34,120 nucleotides of DNA, from positions 1-34,120 of the forward strand of contig MNIJ01000213.1 in NCBI GenBank assembly GCA_001919715.1, given 5' to 3'. Shown piece after piece: positions 8,049 through 18,211 of the stretch. This stretch comes from Acidobacteria bacterium 13_1_20CM_58_21 (GTDB taxonomy: Bacteria > Acidobacteriota > Terriglobia > Acidiferrales > UBA7541). The first letter of the stretch is position 1. Every line of letters begins with the position of its first letter. The position numbers and the translations under genes are program-made. The notes under the pieces are model-generated. The model saw nothing but the letters and a program-made list of their open reading frames with translations. It was not told where the DNA came from and did not search any database.

Positions 8049-10712
8049 TTATTCATAGCGAAGCGCCACAAGCGGGTCGACGCGCATGGTGCGGCGCGCC
8101 GGCAGAAATGAGGCGATCAACGCCGAGGCCGAAAGCAGCAAGGCGCCGGCAACGTAAGTTGGCGCATCGGCAGGCCGGACCCCGAAGAGCAAAGTGGAGA
8201 GAAGCGGCGTAAGCAGAAGCGACAAAACGACTCCGATGGCCACGCCGAGCGCCACCGGAAGCATGCTTTGGCGAACCACCAGCCCGAACAGTTGCGCCGC
8301 TTGCGCGCCAAGAGCAGTACGGATGCCCAACTCGCTGGTGCGCTGCACGACGGAATACCTAGTGACGGCATAGATCCCCGTCGAGGCGAGCAGCAGGGCA
8401 ATGCCAGCCATAAGACCGGCGAGCAAAGTCACAAAGCGAGCTTGCCGGCGAGCGGACTCAACGTATTCGGTCATGAACTCCAAGTGATAAATGGGCAGAT
8501 CCTTATCGAGGGAGGAGACTTCCCGGCGAATGAGTGGCAGCAATTGCCGTGCGCCCAGGTTGGACTTCAAAGTGAAGGCCATGTGCGTGCGCATGGCGAG
8601 TGGATACAACAGATAGATCTGGCCGCGAACTTGATCGGTTAGAGTGTGATACTGCAGGTGCTTGACGACACCGATTACTTGCACGTTGTCACGGACCGTA
8701 TCGCGAGTGCCATTCTCAACGTTCAGCACCTTGCCAACGGCTTGCTGGCCCGGCCAAGATTGCTCGGCGACGGTATCATCGATAATGGCAAGATGGAGGT
8801 TCTGTTCAACATCATGTTCGTCGAAGTCCCTGCCGGCCAGGAATGTGACTCCCATGCTTTTGAAGAACCCCGGAAGGATCGCGCGGTAGTCGGCCATGAT
8901 GGTGTTCTGTTGATCTTTGGGAGCGCCCGCGGGCCAGAAGTAGCTGTACCAGTTCGGGAGAGTATCCTCGAACGGCAAGTGCGAGGTGATCCCGGCGGCT
9001 TCCACGCCGGGCAAGCCCGCGAGATTGGCCTTCAAGGCGCGGAGAAATTGAACCGCGGAGGCCGTGTTGTTGAACTTCTCCCACGGCACTGACACACGAA
9101 AGGTGAGGACATTTTCGGGCACAAATCCTGGGTTGACCTGCATGAGTTTTGCAAAAGTTTCCAGCAGCAAACCCGCGCCAACCAGGAGAATAAAGCCCAG
9201 GGCCACTTCTGCAGTCACGAGCACATGGCGGTGACGCCGGCTGGCCGGATGGCCCGTTTGCCGGGCTTCCTTCAAAGAGCGCGCTAGATCGATCCTGTGA
9301 GCGCCAAGCGCCGGGACCAGTCCACAGAGCAAACCCCCGCCGATGGCAATCGCAAAGGTGAAAGCGAATACCGGCGCGTCCATGCGAATCGCAGAAAGGC
9401 GTTCCATCTCCTTCGGCTGCATGGCCAGAAGCAAGTAGAGCGCGCCCCATCCAAAGCTGATCGCGGCCACCGCGCCGCAGCAGAACAGCAAGACACTCTC
9501 GGTGAGCAATTGGCGAATCAAGCGCCCGCGTCCGGCGCCAACTGCAATTCGCAAGGTGATTTCGCGAGTGCGTTCATGGGCCCGCGAGAGCAGGAGATTC
9601 GCCACGTTGGTGCAAGCAATCAGCAACACCAACCCCGCTCCGCCGAACAGCGCCAGAAGCGCCGGACGGATGTTTCGAACCAGGTCTCCCTGCAGCGGAA
9701 CGACCTGAAGGTTGAGGGGAGGCTCGGCAAACGCGGTGAACTTGCTACGAAGATGCGCGGCGATCATTTCGATTTCTTGTTGCGCCAGAGGAATACTAGC
9801 GCCATCACGCAGGCGTCCGATCACCCGTAGATAACTCTGATCCGGCGGATCGCTGGCCAGAGAAGATCGGAAGGGAACAAAAGCGTCCATTTCCGGAGGA
9901 ACGCTGGAGCCCTCCGGGAAAATGATCTTGAATCCCGGTGGCATCACTCCCAGGATGGTGGTCGGCTGGCCATTGAGTCGTACGGCTCGTCCGGCCATGT
10001 GCGGGTCAGCGCCATACCGACGCCGCCACAGTCCGTCACTGATGATGGCCACGAAAGGCGAGCCGGGACCTTCGTCGCCGGGGGTGAACCATCGCCCCAA
10101 CTGAGGATGTGTTCCCAGAATGCCAAGAAAGTTTGCCGTCACCATTCCGAGCTTTATCTGCTCGGGTTCGCCTTGGCCCGTCAAAGCACAGCTCTGCGCC
10201 CAGATTCCGCCCAAGTCTTCAAACAGCCGGCTGCGTTCGCGGATGGTCATCAGTTCCGGCCCGGAGGCCGGAGCGCGCCCTTCGTGGCCATAGATGGACC
10301 AGACGATGGCCAGCCGATGGGCTTCAGGAAACGGCAGTTGTTCGAGCAGCACGGAATGAACGACGGTGAAGATGGCGGTATTTGCGCCGATGCCGAGGGC
10401 CAGAGTGGCCACCGCGACGAAAGTGAATCCAGGACGCTTGAAGAGCATGCGCAAGGCCAAGCGAACATCCTCGCGACCGCTGTCGATCCACGTCAGGCCG
10501 CGCCGATCGCGGTACAGTTCTTTGGTTTGTTCAACGCCGCCGAATTCGCGCCGCGCCGCATGACGCGCTTCTACTGGACTCATACCCCGGCGAATGTTTT
10601 CATCGGCGACCAGGTCCAGGTGCGTTTGCAGTTCGGAGTTCAGGTCCTGTTCGAGATGCTGCTTGCGGAACACATTCGACAACCGCAGCAGCAGAATTCG
10701 CAATCGGTACAT
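8049..10712 (-). CDS. ABC transporter permease, ADOP (acidobacterial duplicated orphan permease) family, MacB-FtsX fold
   Basis: N-terminal RRGMSPVEARHAARREFGGVEQTKELYR region, LALGIGANTAIFTVVHSVLLEQLPF, MacB periplasmic core, ALLALFGGAGLVLLIACTNVANLLLSRAHERTREITLRIAVGAGRGRLIRQLLTES, C-terminal FtsX domain. Confidence 0.9.
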   Translation of the reverse strand: MYRLRILLLRLSNVFRKQHLEQDLNSELQTHLDLVADENIRRGMSPVEARHAARREFGGVEQTKELYRDRRGLTWIDSGREDVRLALRMLFKRPGFTFVAVATLALGIGANTAIFTVVHSVLLEQLPFPEAHRLAIVWSIYGHEGRAPASGPELMTIRERSRLFEDLGGIWAQSCALTGQGEPEQIKLGMVTANFLGILGTHPQLGRWFTPGDEGPGSPFVAIISDGLWRRRYGADPHMAGRAVRLNGQPTTILGVMPPGFKIIFPEGSSVPPEMDAFVPFRSSLASDPPDQSYLRVIGRLRDGASIPLAQQEIEMIAAHLRSKFTAFAEPPLNLQVVPLQGDLVRNIRPALLALFGGAGLVLLIACTNVANLLLSRAHERTREITLRIAVGAGRGRLIRQLLTESVLLFCCGAVAAISFGWGALYLLLAMQPKEMERLSAIRMDAPVFAFTFAIAIGGGLLCGLVPALGAHRIDLARSLKEARQTGHPASRRHRHVLVTAEVALGFILLVGAGLLLETFAKLMQVNPGFVPENVLTFRVSVPWEKFNNTASAVQFLRALKANLAGLPGVEAAGITSHLPFEDTLPNWYSYFWPAGAPKDQQNTIMADYRAILPGFFKSMGVTFLAGRDFDEHDVEQNLHLAIIDDTVAEQSWPGQQAVGKVLNVENGTRDTVRDNVQVIGVVKHLQYHTLTDQVRGQIYLLYPLAMRTHMAFTLKSNLGARQLLPLIRREVSSLDKDLPIYHLEFMTEYVESARRQARFVTLLAGLMAGIALLLASTGIYAVTRYSVVQRTSELGIRTALGAQAAQLFGLVVRQSMLPVALGVAIGVVLSLLLTPLLSTLLFGVRPADAPTYVAGALLLSASALIASFLPARRTMRVDPLVALRYE

Positions 10713-10799
10713 TTCTTCTCCACTGAAAGAAGCCGCCTGAAAATACTAGCTCGCCGCTACTTTTATCCTTCGTGGTGATTCCCGCTAGAGAACCATGAC

Positions 10800-13445
10800 T
10801 TACTCATAACGCAGGGCCATCATGGGATCCACCTGCATGGCCCGTCGCGCTGGAATCCAGCCGGCCAAAAATGCCACCGCGACTAAAACCAACAAAGCCG
10901 CACCGAGAAGGAACGGATCGTGCGCGCGGACCTCGAAAAGCAAAGACTCCAGGAAACGCGAGCAGAGCCAAGCCCCCAGAATACCAAAGGCCGCCCCGGC
11001 AGCCGTCCAGCGCGCCATGTTTCGGAAAACCATCCCGAGAACACTCCCGGGAGTGGCCCCCAGCGCTATGCGAATGCCGATTTCCCGAGTTTGTTGTGTG
11101 ACCAAGAACGCCACGACTCCGTAGATACCGATGCCCGCAAGCAGCACGTCCATGCCCGCAAACAAGGACAGCAGGACCGCCGTGAACCGGGGCCGCCCGG
11201 TCAACTTGGCCACGCGCGTGGTCATGACTTCGATGGTCACCGGAACGGTCGGATCGATGGCCGCGGTTTCTCCGCGAATCCAGTCGGCCACACCCTGCGG
11301 ATGGATGGCGCTCTCGACGATCACATGCGCGGAGCGAAAATAGCCCTCCGTCTCATTTTTCCAAGGAAGGTAAAACTCGGGGTCGGCGGGCGCGGCCAGG
11401 CCGTTGTTCTTTACGTCCCCGGCAACGCCGACGATGGTGCGCCAATCGTTTTGCAAGCCAAATCGAAAAGATTTCCCCAGGGGCTCTTCTCCGCCAGGGA
11501 AGAGCTTTTTCGCGAGCGCTGCACTCAGGATCACCGGCCTCTCTCGAGGCGAACGATCCTCTTCGGCAAAGCCCCGGCCGCGCTGGATGGGGATGCCCAG
11601 CACCCGAAAATACCCGGGAGTCACATAACGATAGCCGATCATTCCACCGGTGCCGGCACTGAATTTCGCGTGCCCGGGAATTTCAATGGACGATAGAAAA
11701 GTGGCTTGCATGCCGCCGGAAGGGGGCAGCGTGTCGCTCAAGGCCAGCGAGGTGACCCCCGGCATGTGCTTTAGCCGCGCTTCGAGCTGATGAAAGAAGG
11801 CCAGCTGTTTCGCGGAGTCGGGATAGCGATATGCGGCGAGATCGATTCCTGCGGTGATGACACTGTTGGCGTCCATGCCCAGTGCCACGGTTTCGAGTTT
11901 CCAGAGGCTGCGAAGAAGCAGGCCAGCTCCGGCGAGAAGCATCAGCGAAACGGCAATCTGCACGGTGACCAGTACCTGGCGAAGCAGGCCGCGTGCGGTC
12001 GGCCGGTTCTCCTTTCCGGTGAGCAGTTCGGGTGCGGGGCGACCGAGCGCCGCAGCTAGCCCGAAGAGAATTCCTGAGCACAGGGATACTCCCAGCGCGA
12101 AGAGCAGCACGCGAACGTCGATGCTGGCCTGTTCCAGCCGGGGAATACCATCGGGCGCAATGCTGACAAAGAGACGGAGCAAGAGCTGGGCGAACCAGCA
12201 ACCCGCCAGGCCGCCCAGCACTCCAAGCAGCAGGCTCTCCGTGAGTGCCTGACGAACCAAGCGTCCGCGCGAAGCACCCAAGGCGGTGCGCACGGCCAAC
12301 TCCCGCATGCGGCTGGTGGCCCGTGCCAGCAGCAGGTTGGCGACGTTGGTGCAAGCCACCAGCAGCACTGCCAGAACCGCGCCGAGCAGTACCCAGGAGG
12401 CCACCCGCGCGTCTTGTATCTGCCGATCGCGGAGCGAGCGGACCCGGAACGAGACCTCGTGTCGAAACTGCGGCGGAACATAGTTCAGGGACTGTTCGAA
12501 GAGCGGCTGCATGGCGGCCGCCGCTTGCTCGATGGTTATGCCCGGTTTGAGCCGCGCAAAGACCCGCAAAATGGTTTGCCGGGCAGTGGGCCGGCGATCG
12601 GTGGATCCATCGAGGGCCGCGGGAACCAGAATGTCATCGTGACCGAGGTTGGGCATTTCGAATTGCGCCGGAAGAACACCGACAACAACAGTCGGGCGTC
12701 CGTCGAGTGAAATCGTGCGCCCGGGAAGATGGCCGTCACTGGCAAAGCGGGAGCGCCACAGTCCGTAGGAAATCAGCGCGACGCGCGAGGCGTTTGGCCG
12801 GTCTTCTTCGCTCGTGAAATTCCGGCCAAGAAAAGGTTCGATGCCGAATGTCGGCAGGAAGCTCGATTCGACTAGCGCACACTTCAACCGCACCGGGTTC
12901 TGCTCGGTGAGATCGCAATCCGCCCCGCCGGGGACAAATGATGTCACGGACCGAAAGGGAGTCTGCGCTTTCTTCCAGTCGACGTAATCCGGACCGAGCA
13001 CGAACTCATTTGCTTCGAACGGCGCGGTATCGCCAAAGCTGACCAGCCGGTCGTCGTGGGGATAGGGCAGGCTGCGGAAAAGAATGCGGTCGACCACGCT
13101 GAACACCGCCGTGGTAGACCCGATCCCCAGGGCCACAGTGAGGATCGCGACCAGCGCGAATGCCGGGCGTTTCCCAAGTCCTCGGAGAGCAAATCGCAGG
13201 TCTATGACGAGCGCGTCGAGAAACTGGATGCTGCGCTGCCGGCGATGCAGCTCTTTGGTTTGTTCGACACCGCCGAATTCACGCCGGGCGGCATAGCGTG
13301 CTTCCACCGGACTCATACCGCGGCGAATATTCTCCTCCGTGAGCATCTCCAGATGCGCTCGAAGTTCGGCGTCGAGGTCTTGGTCCAGCTGCCGCTTAGA
13401 GAGCAGGCCGCGCCAACGCGCGCCGAAAATGCGCAGCCAGCCCAT
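10800..13445 (-). CDS. ABC transporter permease, ADOP family (second tandem copy)
   Basis: Same architecture: RRGMSPVEARYAARREFGGVEQTKELHR, VALGIGSTTAVFSVVDRILFRSLPY, VLLVACTNVANLLLARATSRMRELAVRTALGASRGRLVRQALTES; starts 1 nt after PadR stop. Confidence 0.9.
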   Translation of the reverse strand: MGWLRIFGARWRGLLSKRQLDQDLDAELRAHLEMLTEENIRRGMSPVEARYAARREFGGVEQTKELHRRQRSIQFLDALVIDLRFALRGLGKRPAFALVAILTVALGIGSTTAVFSVVDRILFRSLPYPHDDRLVSFGDTAPFEANEFVLGPDYVDWKKAQTPFRSVTSFVPGGADCDLTEQNPVRLKCALVESSFLPTFGIEPFLGRNFTSEEDRPNASRVALISYGLWRSRFASDGHLPGRTISLDGRPTVVVGVLPAQFEMPNLGHDDILVPAALDGSTDRRPTARQTILRVFARLKPGITIEQAAAAMQPLFEQSLNYVPPQFRHEVSFRVRSLRDRQIQDARVASWVLLGAVLAVLLVACTNVANLLLARATSRMRELAVRTALGASRGRLVRQALTESLLLGVLGGLAGCWFAQLLLRLFVSIAPDGIPRLEQASIDVRVLLFALGVSLCSGILFGLAAALGRPAPELLTGKENRPTARGLLRQVLVTVQIAVSLMLLAGAGLLLRSLWKLETVALGMDANSVITAGIDLAAYRYPDSAKQLAFFHQLEARLKHMPGVTSLALSDTLPPSGGMQATFLSSIEIPGHAKFSAGTGGMIGYRYVTPGYFRVLGIPIQRGRGFAEEDRSPRERPVILSAALAKKLFPGGEEPLGKSFRFGLQNDWRTIVGVAGDVKNNGLAAPADPEFYLPWKNETEGYFRSAHVIVESAIHPQGVADWIRGETAAIDPTVPVTIEVMTTRVAKLTGRPRFTAVLLSLFAGMDVLLAGIGIYGVVAFLVTQQTREIGIRIALGATPGSVLGMVFRNMARWTAAGAAFGILGAWLCSRFLESLLFEVRAHDPFLLGAALLVLVAVAFLAGWIPARRAMQVDPMMALRYE

Positions 13446-13446
13446 A

Positions 13447-13791
13447 TCAGGCGCCCTCCGTGCCCCCGAGAAGGCGGGCCATAAGCGCGGTCATGCGCTC
13501 CCAACTCTCGGTCTCTCGGAGTAACTGTTTCTGACCGGCACGCGTCAGCGAGTAATACTTCGCTTTGCGGTTATTTTCTGAAGCGCCCCATTTCGAACAG
13601 ATCCAGCCGCGCTGTTCGAGCCGTAACAACGCGGGATAGAGCGTGCCCTGGTTCAGCTTGAGCAGATCGCGAGAAACCTGCTGGACGCGCTGGGCGATGC
13701 CGTAGCCATGCAGCGGGCCCATGACCTCGAGGGTCTGCAGAACAATCAGATCGAGTGTGCCTTGCAAAACTTCCCCGCGTGGAGGAGCCAT
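13447..13791 (-). CDS. PadR family transcriptional regulator
   Basis: VLQGTLDLIVLQTLEVMGPLHGYGIAQRVQQVSRDLLKLNQGTLYPALLRLEQRGWICSKWGASENNRKAKYYSLTRAGQKQL: canonical PadR winged helix; RBS AAAGGAG. Confidence 0.95.
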   Translation of the reverse strand: MAPPRGEVLQGTLDLIVLQTLEVMGPLHGYGIAQRVQQVSRDLLKLNQGTLYPALLRLEQRGWICSKWGASENNRKAKYYSLTRAGQKQLLRETESWERMTALMARLLGGTEGA

Positions 13792-13810
13792 GCTTTCTCC
13801 TTTAGATAAA

Positions 13811-13851
13811 CAACAGGAGCATAGGCTCCGTCCTGTTGAATGTCAACAGGA
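13811..13851 (-). promoter_or_regulatory. PadR-operon promoter with overlapping palindromic operator
   Basis: Minus strand: TTGACA (13841-13846) - 17 nt - TATGCT (13818-13823); perfect 21-bp palindrome TCCTGTTGA-ATG-TCAACAGGA (13831-13851) over the -35; third CAACAGGA half-site (13811-13818) abutting the -10. Confidence 0.7.
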
Positions 13852-13985
13852 AGATTCCTTGCCCAAAAAGGGCCGCCCGCGGCCCCCAGGCGCATTGACG
13901 GGAGTTCCCGGGGCGTGGCAGCATACTTTGCCGACCGCGCCAACCCTGCGGAATTCTTCGCTATTTCTTTTTAAGGAGCGGACCG

Positions 13986-16031
13986 ATGAGTCTGGACCAA
14001 CCTGCGCGCCAACTTTTTCCTCCCCGACGCCTTTCTTCGTTCTTACTGATCACCGCTCTCGTCCCCATGGGCCCCGCTTTCGGCCAAACGCGCCAGATCG
14101 AATTAAACGACTACCCCAAGATCACCTCGGTCTCCGACCCGCAAATCTCCCCTGACGGGAACAGCATCGCATTTGTCGTCTCCCGGCCGAATCTTGACCT
14201 GGACCGCAGCGATCGCCAACTGGTGCTCCTGGACATCACCACGGGAGCGCAACATGTCCTGACCTACGAACGCAAGGAGGTCGGCTCGCCGCGGTGGTCA
14301 CCGGCCGGCGACCGCCTGGCGTTTGTCGCCGTGGATGGAGCGGGAAAGGACGCCAAACCGCAAGTCTTTATTCTCCCCATGACGGGCGGCGAAGCTCACA
14401 AGATTACCGCCGCCTTGACTGGCGTTGAGCAATTTGCCTGGCGGCCCAGCGGGCAAGAGATCGCTTACGTCAGCTCCGACGAGCCAGAAAACAAAAAGGA
14501 AATCGAAAAACACCACGACGCTTTCGAGGTCGGTGACAATGATTACCTCGCGATCGAAGCGGAGCAACCTTCTCACCTCTGGATTACCCCGGCCGAAGGC
14601 GGAACGGCCAAGCGGCTGACCTCGGGCACCTGGAGCCTTCCGAAGAGCGCGCCGCCCAGCTCTCCAGCGTCTCCCATTTGCTGGTCTCCCGATGGGCAGT
14701 GGCTGTTGTTCACCAGGCAGGAGCACCCGCACCAGGGCAACGCCGACTTGACCATGCTCGAACTGCTCAACGTCAATACCGGCGAGATCCGCAAGCTGAC
14801 CAAACACGAGAAGTTCGAAAGCTTCGGCCTGTTTTCTCCGGACGGCTCCCGGGTGGCCTACTGGTATCCGCGCGACGGCGATCCAAATAATGAAAATGAG
14901 ATCTTCGTCACGCCCACCGCTGGCGGGGACGGCACGGATTTGACGCGCTCCATCGACCGCGACCTAGTGCGCGTCGTCTGGATGCCGGACGGCAATTCGC
15001 TGCTGGTCGGCGGCCATGACGGTACCGCAACTTCACTATGGCTCCAACCGCTCGCGGGCGTTGCGAAAAAACTCCCTCTGGGCGACATCAGCCCTTCGTG
15101 GGCCTTCTGGGTGGATGTTTTTGTCGGCCACCAGGGGGAGATCGCTTTTACCGGGGTCACCCCGACGCAGCCTTCCGAGCTGTATTACATGCGCTCTGCC
15201 AACGACGCGCCAAGACGTCTTACCGATTTCAATCACCAGATTGCCTCGCTGGCCCTCGGCAAAGCTGAAAAATTCGACTGGCTCGGGCCCGATGGTTTCC
15301 GGGAAGACGGCGTCCTTTTCTATCCGCCCGACTTTCAGAAAGACCGCAAATATCCGCTGGTGCTGATTATTCATGGAGGACCGCAGGCTTCCACAACCAC
15401 ACAATTTAGTTTCCTTCCCCAGCTCATGGCCGCCCACGGGTACGTGGTTTTCTCCCCGAATTATCGCGGCAGCGACAATTTGGGCAACGCTTACCAGCGC
15501 GCCATTTGGAATGACGCCGGTGACGGCCCAGGGCGCGACGTCATCGCCGGGATTGAGGCGGTCAGAAAACTAGGCTTCGTCGACGCCAGCAAAATCGGGG
15601 TGACCGGTTGGTCCTACGGCGGCTACATGACCTCCTGGCTCATTGGCCACTATCAAATCTGGAAGGCCGCCATGGCCGGCGCTCCGGTGACGGACATCTA
15701 CGACGAATACAATCTGTCCGATGGCAACGTGATCAACCGCTACAGTTTCAGAGGCTCGCCCTACGTGGCAGATAACCTCAAGGATTACCGCGCACAATCG
15801 CCCATCGCTTACGCCGCGCAGATGAAAACGCCGACGCTCATCATGCACGATACCGGCGACGCCCGCGTCACCATCACCCAGGGATACTCGCTCTATCACG
15901 CTCTTAAGGACAACGGCGTTCCCGTCAAGTTCATCGCCTATCCCGTCGCGGGCCATTTTCCGGGGGATCCCGTGCGGGTAATGGATGTCGATCGCCGCTG
16001 GGTCGAATGGATGGACCAATACTTAAAATGA
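13986..16031 (+). CDS. S9 family peptidase (acylaminoacyl-peptidase/DPP-like), secreted
   Basis: Signal-like N-terminus, WD40/TolB-like beta-propeller repeats, PLVLIIHGGPQAS, VFSPNYRGSDNLG, GVTGWSYGGYMTSWLIGHY, DTGDARVTITQGYSLYHAL, GHF; RBS AAGGAG. Confidence 0.92.
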   Translation: MSLDQPARQLFPPRRLSSFLLITALVPMGPAFGQTRQIELNDYPKITSVSDPQISPDGNSIAFVVSRPNLDLDRSDRQLVLLDITTGAQHVLTYERKEVGSPRWSPAGDRLAFVAVDGAGKDAKPQVFILPMTGGEAHKITAALTGVEQFAWRPSGQEIAYVSSDEPENKKEIEKHHDAFEVGDNDYLAIEAEQPSHLWITPAEGGTAKRLTSGTWSLPKSAPPSSPASPICWSPDGQWLLFTRQEHPHQGNADLTMLELLNVNTGEIRKLTKHEKFESFGLFSPDGSRVAYWYPRDGDPNNENEIFVTPTAGGDGTDLTRSIDRDLVRVVWMPDGNSLLVGGHDGTATSLWLQPLAGVAKKLPLGDISPSWAFWVDVFVGHQGEIAFTGVTPTQPSELYYMRSANDAPRRLTDFNHQIASLALGKAEKFDWLGPDGFREDGVLFYPPDFQKDRKYPLVLIIHGGPQASTTTQFSFLPQLMAAHGYVVFSPNYRGSDNLGNAYQRAIWNDAGDGPGRDVIAGIEAVRKLGFVDASKIGVTGWSYGGYMTSWLIGHYQIWKAAMAGAPVTDIYDEYNLSDGNVINRYSFRGSPYVADNLKDYRAQSPIAYAAQMKTPTLIMHDTGDARVTITQGYSLYHALKDNGVPVKFIAYPVAGHFPGDPVRVMDVDRRWVEWMDQYLK

Positions 16032-16082
16032 GGCACACCGCAGGCCGTCAACGTCTATCTGAAACTCGAGGGGGACAAATCC

Positions 16083-18146
16083 ATGCGTCTCGGACTACCG
16101 TGGAAAGCAATTCGCCTAATGCTCGACATCGCCGCTCTGCTTACCCTGGCGCCACCCGGCCGAGCCCAAGGCCTAGTCAGCAGCGACCTTTCCCGACTGC
16201 GCTCCGTCGCCAGCGCCGAACTGTCGCCCGACGGCCATCGCATCGCGTATAGCGTGACCATGCGCGACCGTCCCGGCCGCCCCTACGGCCAGCTCTGGAT
16301 TATGGACCTGGCCAGCCAGAAATCCATCCGCGTCGGAAGCGAAAAAGATTCTGGCGGTGGTCCATGGTGGTCCCCCGACGGTAAATGGTTAGCGTTCGAG
16401 GGGCATCAAGGGGAAAAGAGCGGATTGTTCCTGGCCCGGCCGGACGGATCCGAGCTCACCTATCTGGCTTCTCCGGCAGGGACCAACAGCCCGCTGCCGG
16501 GCACCGGCCAAGACTTTACTTGGTCGCCCGACGCGAAGCAGCTGGCCTTCGTCTCCGCGACGCCCGGAACGGAAGCGGCGGAAGCCAGCGGCGATCCCAT
16601 GGTGATCACCCGTTATCTCTATAAGCCCGACGCCGGAGAAGGCCTGACTCGCTTCAACGACAATCAGCGCCTGCACATTTTCGTGGTGGACATTTCCACA
16701 AAACAGGTGCGTCAACTCACGCGGGGAAACACCGATGAGCATTCCATCGACTGGTCGCCGGACGGCAAGGAAATTCTGTTGCTTTCCAATCGCGAACCAA
16801 ATCAGGATGAGTTTTTCAATTACGACATTTTCGCTTTGAACGTGGCGGACAACAGCATTCGGCGCCTTACCGCCACGGAATCGAACGAGTACGATCCGCT
16901 GTGGTCCCCGGACGGAAAGCGCATCGTCTTTCGCGGAACGCGCCGCGGCCTGACCGACCGCGAAACAACCATGGAAGACAGTCACGTGTGGGTCATGAAT
17001 GCCGACGGCAGTGATCGCCAGGAGATCGGCCGAGTCTTGGACAACCGCCAGGGGGCCCCGCGATGGACGCCGGACGGCCGCGCCGTGTACTTCACGATTC
17101 AAGAGCGCGGCAGCATCCGGCTGGTACGCTTGCCGGTCTTAGGCGGCCCGCCTGAGTATGTGGTGACCGGCACCGGGAGCGTGGGCGCCTGGTCGGTAGC
17201 CCGGGACGGATCTCTGGCTTACAGTTTCGCTACTCCCCAGGACGCCGCGGAGCTCTATCTCCAAGCCGGCAGCGCCGCACCACGCAGGCTCACGGATTTG
17301 AACGCCCCACTTTTCGCCGGAAAACGAATCGCCGAAGTCGAGTCCTTCACCTTCACGAGCAACGACAACAAGTTTGAAGTCCAGGCCTTTCTCACCAAGC
17401 CGCTGGGGATGACCGCCACATCGAAACATCCCCTCATCGTCAATATTCACGGCGGGCCGCACGGCCAGAATGGGCCGGCGTTCAATTTCAAAAATCAGGT
17501 CTACGCCGCACACGGATGGGCAACCCTGCAGGTAAACTATCGCGGCTCCACGGGCTACGGGCAGAAGTTCGCCGACGCCGTCTTCGGCGATCAGGACGGA
17601 AACGAAGGGCAAGATGTTCTGTACGCGGTAAGTGCCGCGGTGCGCCGTTACCTGTGGATCGATCGCGAGCGCTTGGGCATCGAAGGCGTCAGTTACGGCG
17701 GCCAGCTGACCGACTGGCTGATTACTCAAACCAATGAATTCAAGGCCGCGGTGCCCACCGCCGGAATCGCCAACCTGGTCAGCTACAACTACATGACCTA
17801 TTACAACCAATACGAAGAAATGGAATTCGGCCAGTTCCTGCACCAGGGAAACCTCATGGACGTCGCCTGGGAACGCTCCGCGCTGAAGCACGTCGCTGCC
17901 GCGCACACCCCCACGATGTTAATCCACGGGGAGAATGACAACGACGTGCCCATCGCTGAAGCCGAGCAGTTCTTCATCGCCTTAAAAGACGTCGGCACCG
18001 AGGCGGTCTTGGTGCGCTACCCGCGCGAGGGCCACGGCCTCAGCGAAGTGCAGCACAATATCGATTCCACCGACCGATCGATGGCCTGGTACGAGAAGCA
18101 TTTTCCCAAGCCCGGAATGGAAGGCGTCACCAACGTGCAGCCCTGA
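16083..18146 (+). CDS. S9 family peptidase (acylaminoacyl-peptidase/DPP-like), secreted
   Basis: Signal peptide, TolB-like propeller repeats (WSPDGKWLAFEG etc.), HPLIVNIHGGPHGQ, LQVNYRGSTGYGQKF, GIEGVSYGGQLTDWLITQT, HGENDNDVPIAEAEQFFIALK, EGHGL. Confidence 0.92.
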   Translation: MRLGLPWKAIRLMLDIAALLTLAPPGRAQGLVSSDLSRLRSVASAELSPDGHRIAYSVTMRDRPGRPYGQLWIMDLASQKSIRVGSEKDSGGGPWWSPDGKWLAFEGHQGEKSGLFLARPDGSELTYLASPAGTNSPLPGTGQDFTWSPDAKQLAFVSATPGTEAAEASGDPMVITRYLYKPDAGEGLTRFNDNQRLHIFVVDISTKQVRQLTRGNTDEHSIDWSPDGKEILLLSNREPNQDEFFNYDIFALNVADNSIRRLTATESNEYDPLWSPDGKRIVFRGTRRGLTDRETTMEDSHVWVMNADGSDRQEIGRVLDNRQGAPRWTPDGRAVYFTIQERGSIRLVRLPVLGGPPEYVVTGTGSVGAWSVARDGSLAYSFATPQDAAELYLQAGSAAPRRLTDLNAPLFAGKRIAEVESFTFTSNDNKFEVQAFLTKPLGMTATSKHPLIVNIHGGPHGQNGPAFNFKNQVYAAHGWATLQVNYRGSTGYGQKFADAVFGDQDGNEGQDVLYAVSAAVRRYLWIDRERLGIEGVSYGGQLTDWLITQTNEFKAAVPTAGIANLVSYNYMTYYNQYEEMEFGQFLHQGNLMDVAWERSALKHVAAAHTPTMLIHGENDNDVPIAEAEQFFIALKDVGTEAVLVRYPREGHGLSEVQHNIDSTDRSMAWYEKHFPKPGMEGVTNVQP

Positions 18147-18155
18147 TGGGAAAAG

Positions 18156-18185
18156 AAAAAAGGCCCGGTGACCCGGGGCTTTTTT
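18156..18185. terminator. Bidirectional rho-independent terminator between convergent S9 peptidase and rplS
   Basis: AAAAAaGGCCCGG-tga-CCCGGGGCTTTTTT stem flanked by A-tract and T-tract. Confidence 0.8.
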
Positions 18186-18211
18186 CCTGAAAGCCATGGG
18201 CGAAACCACGC

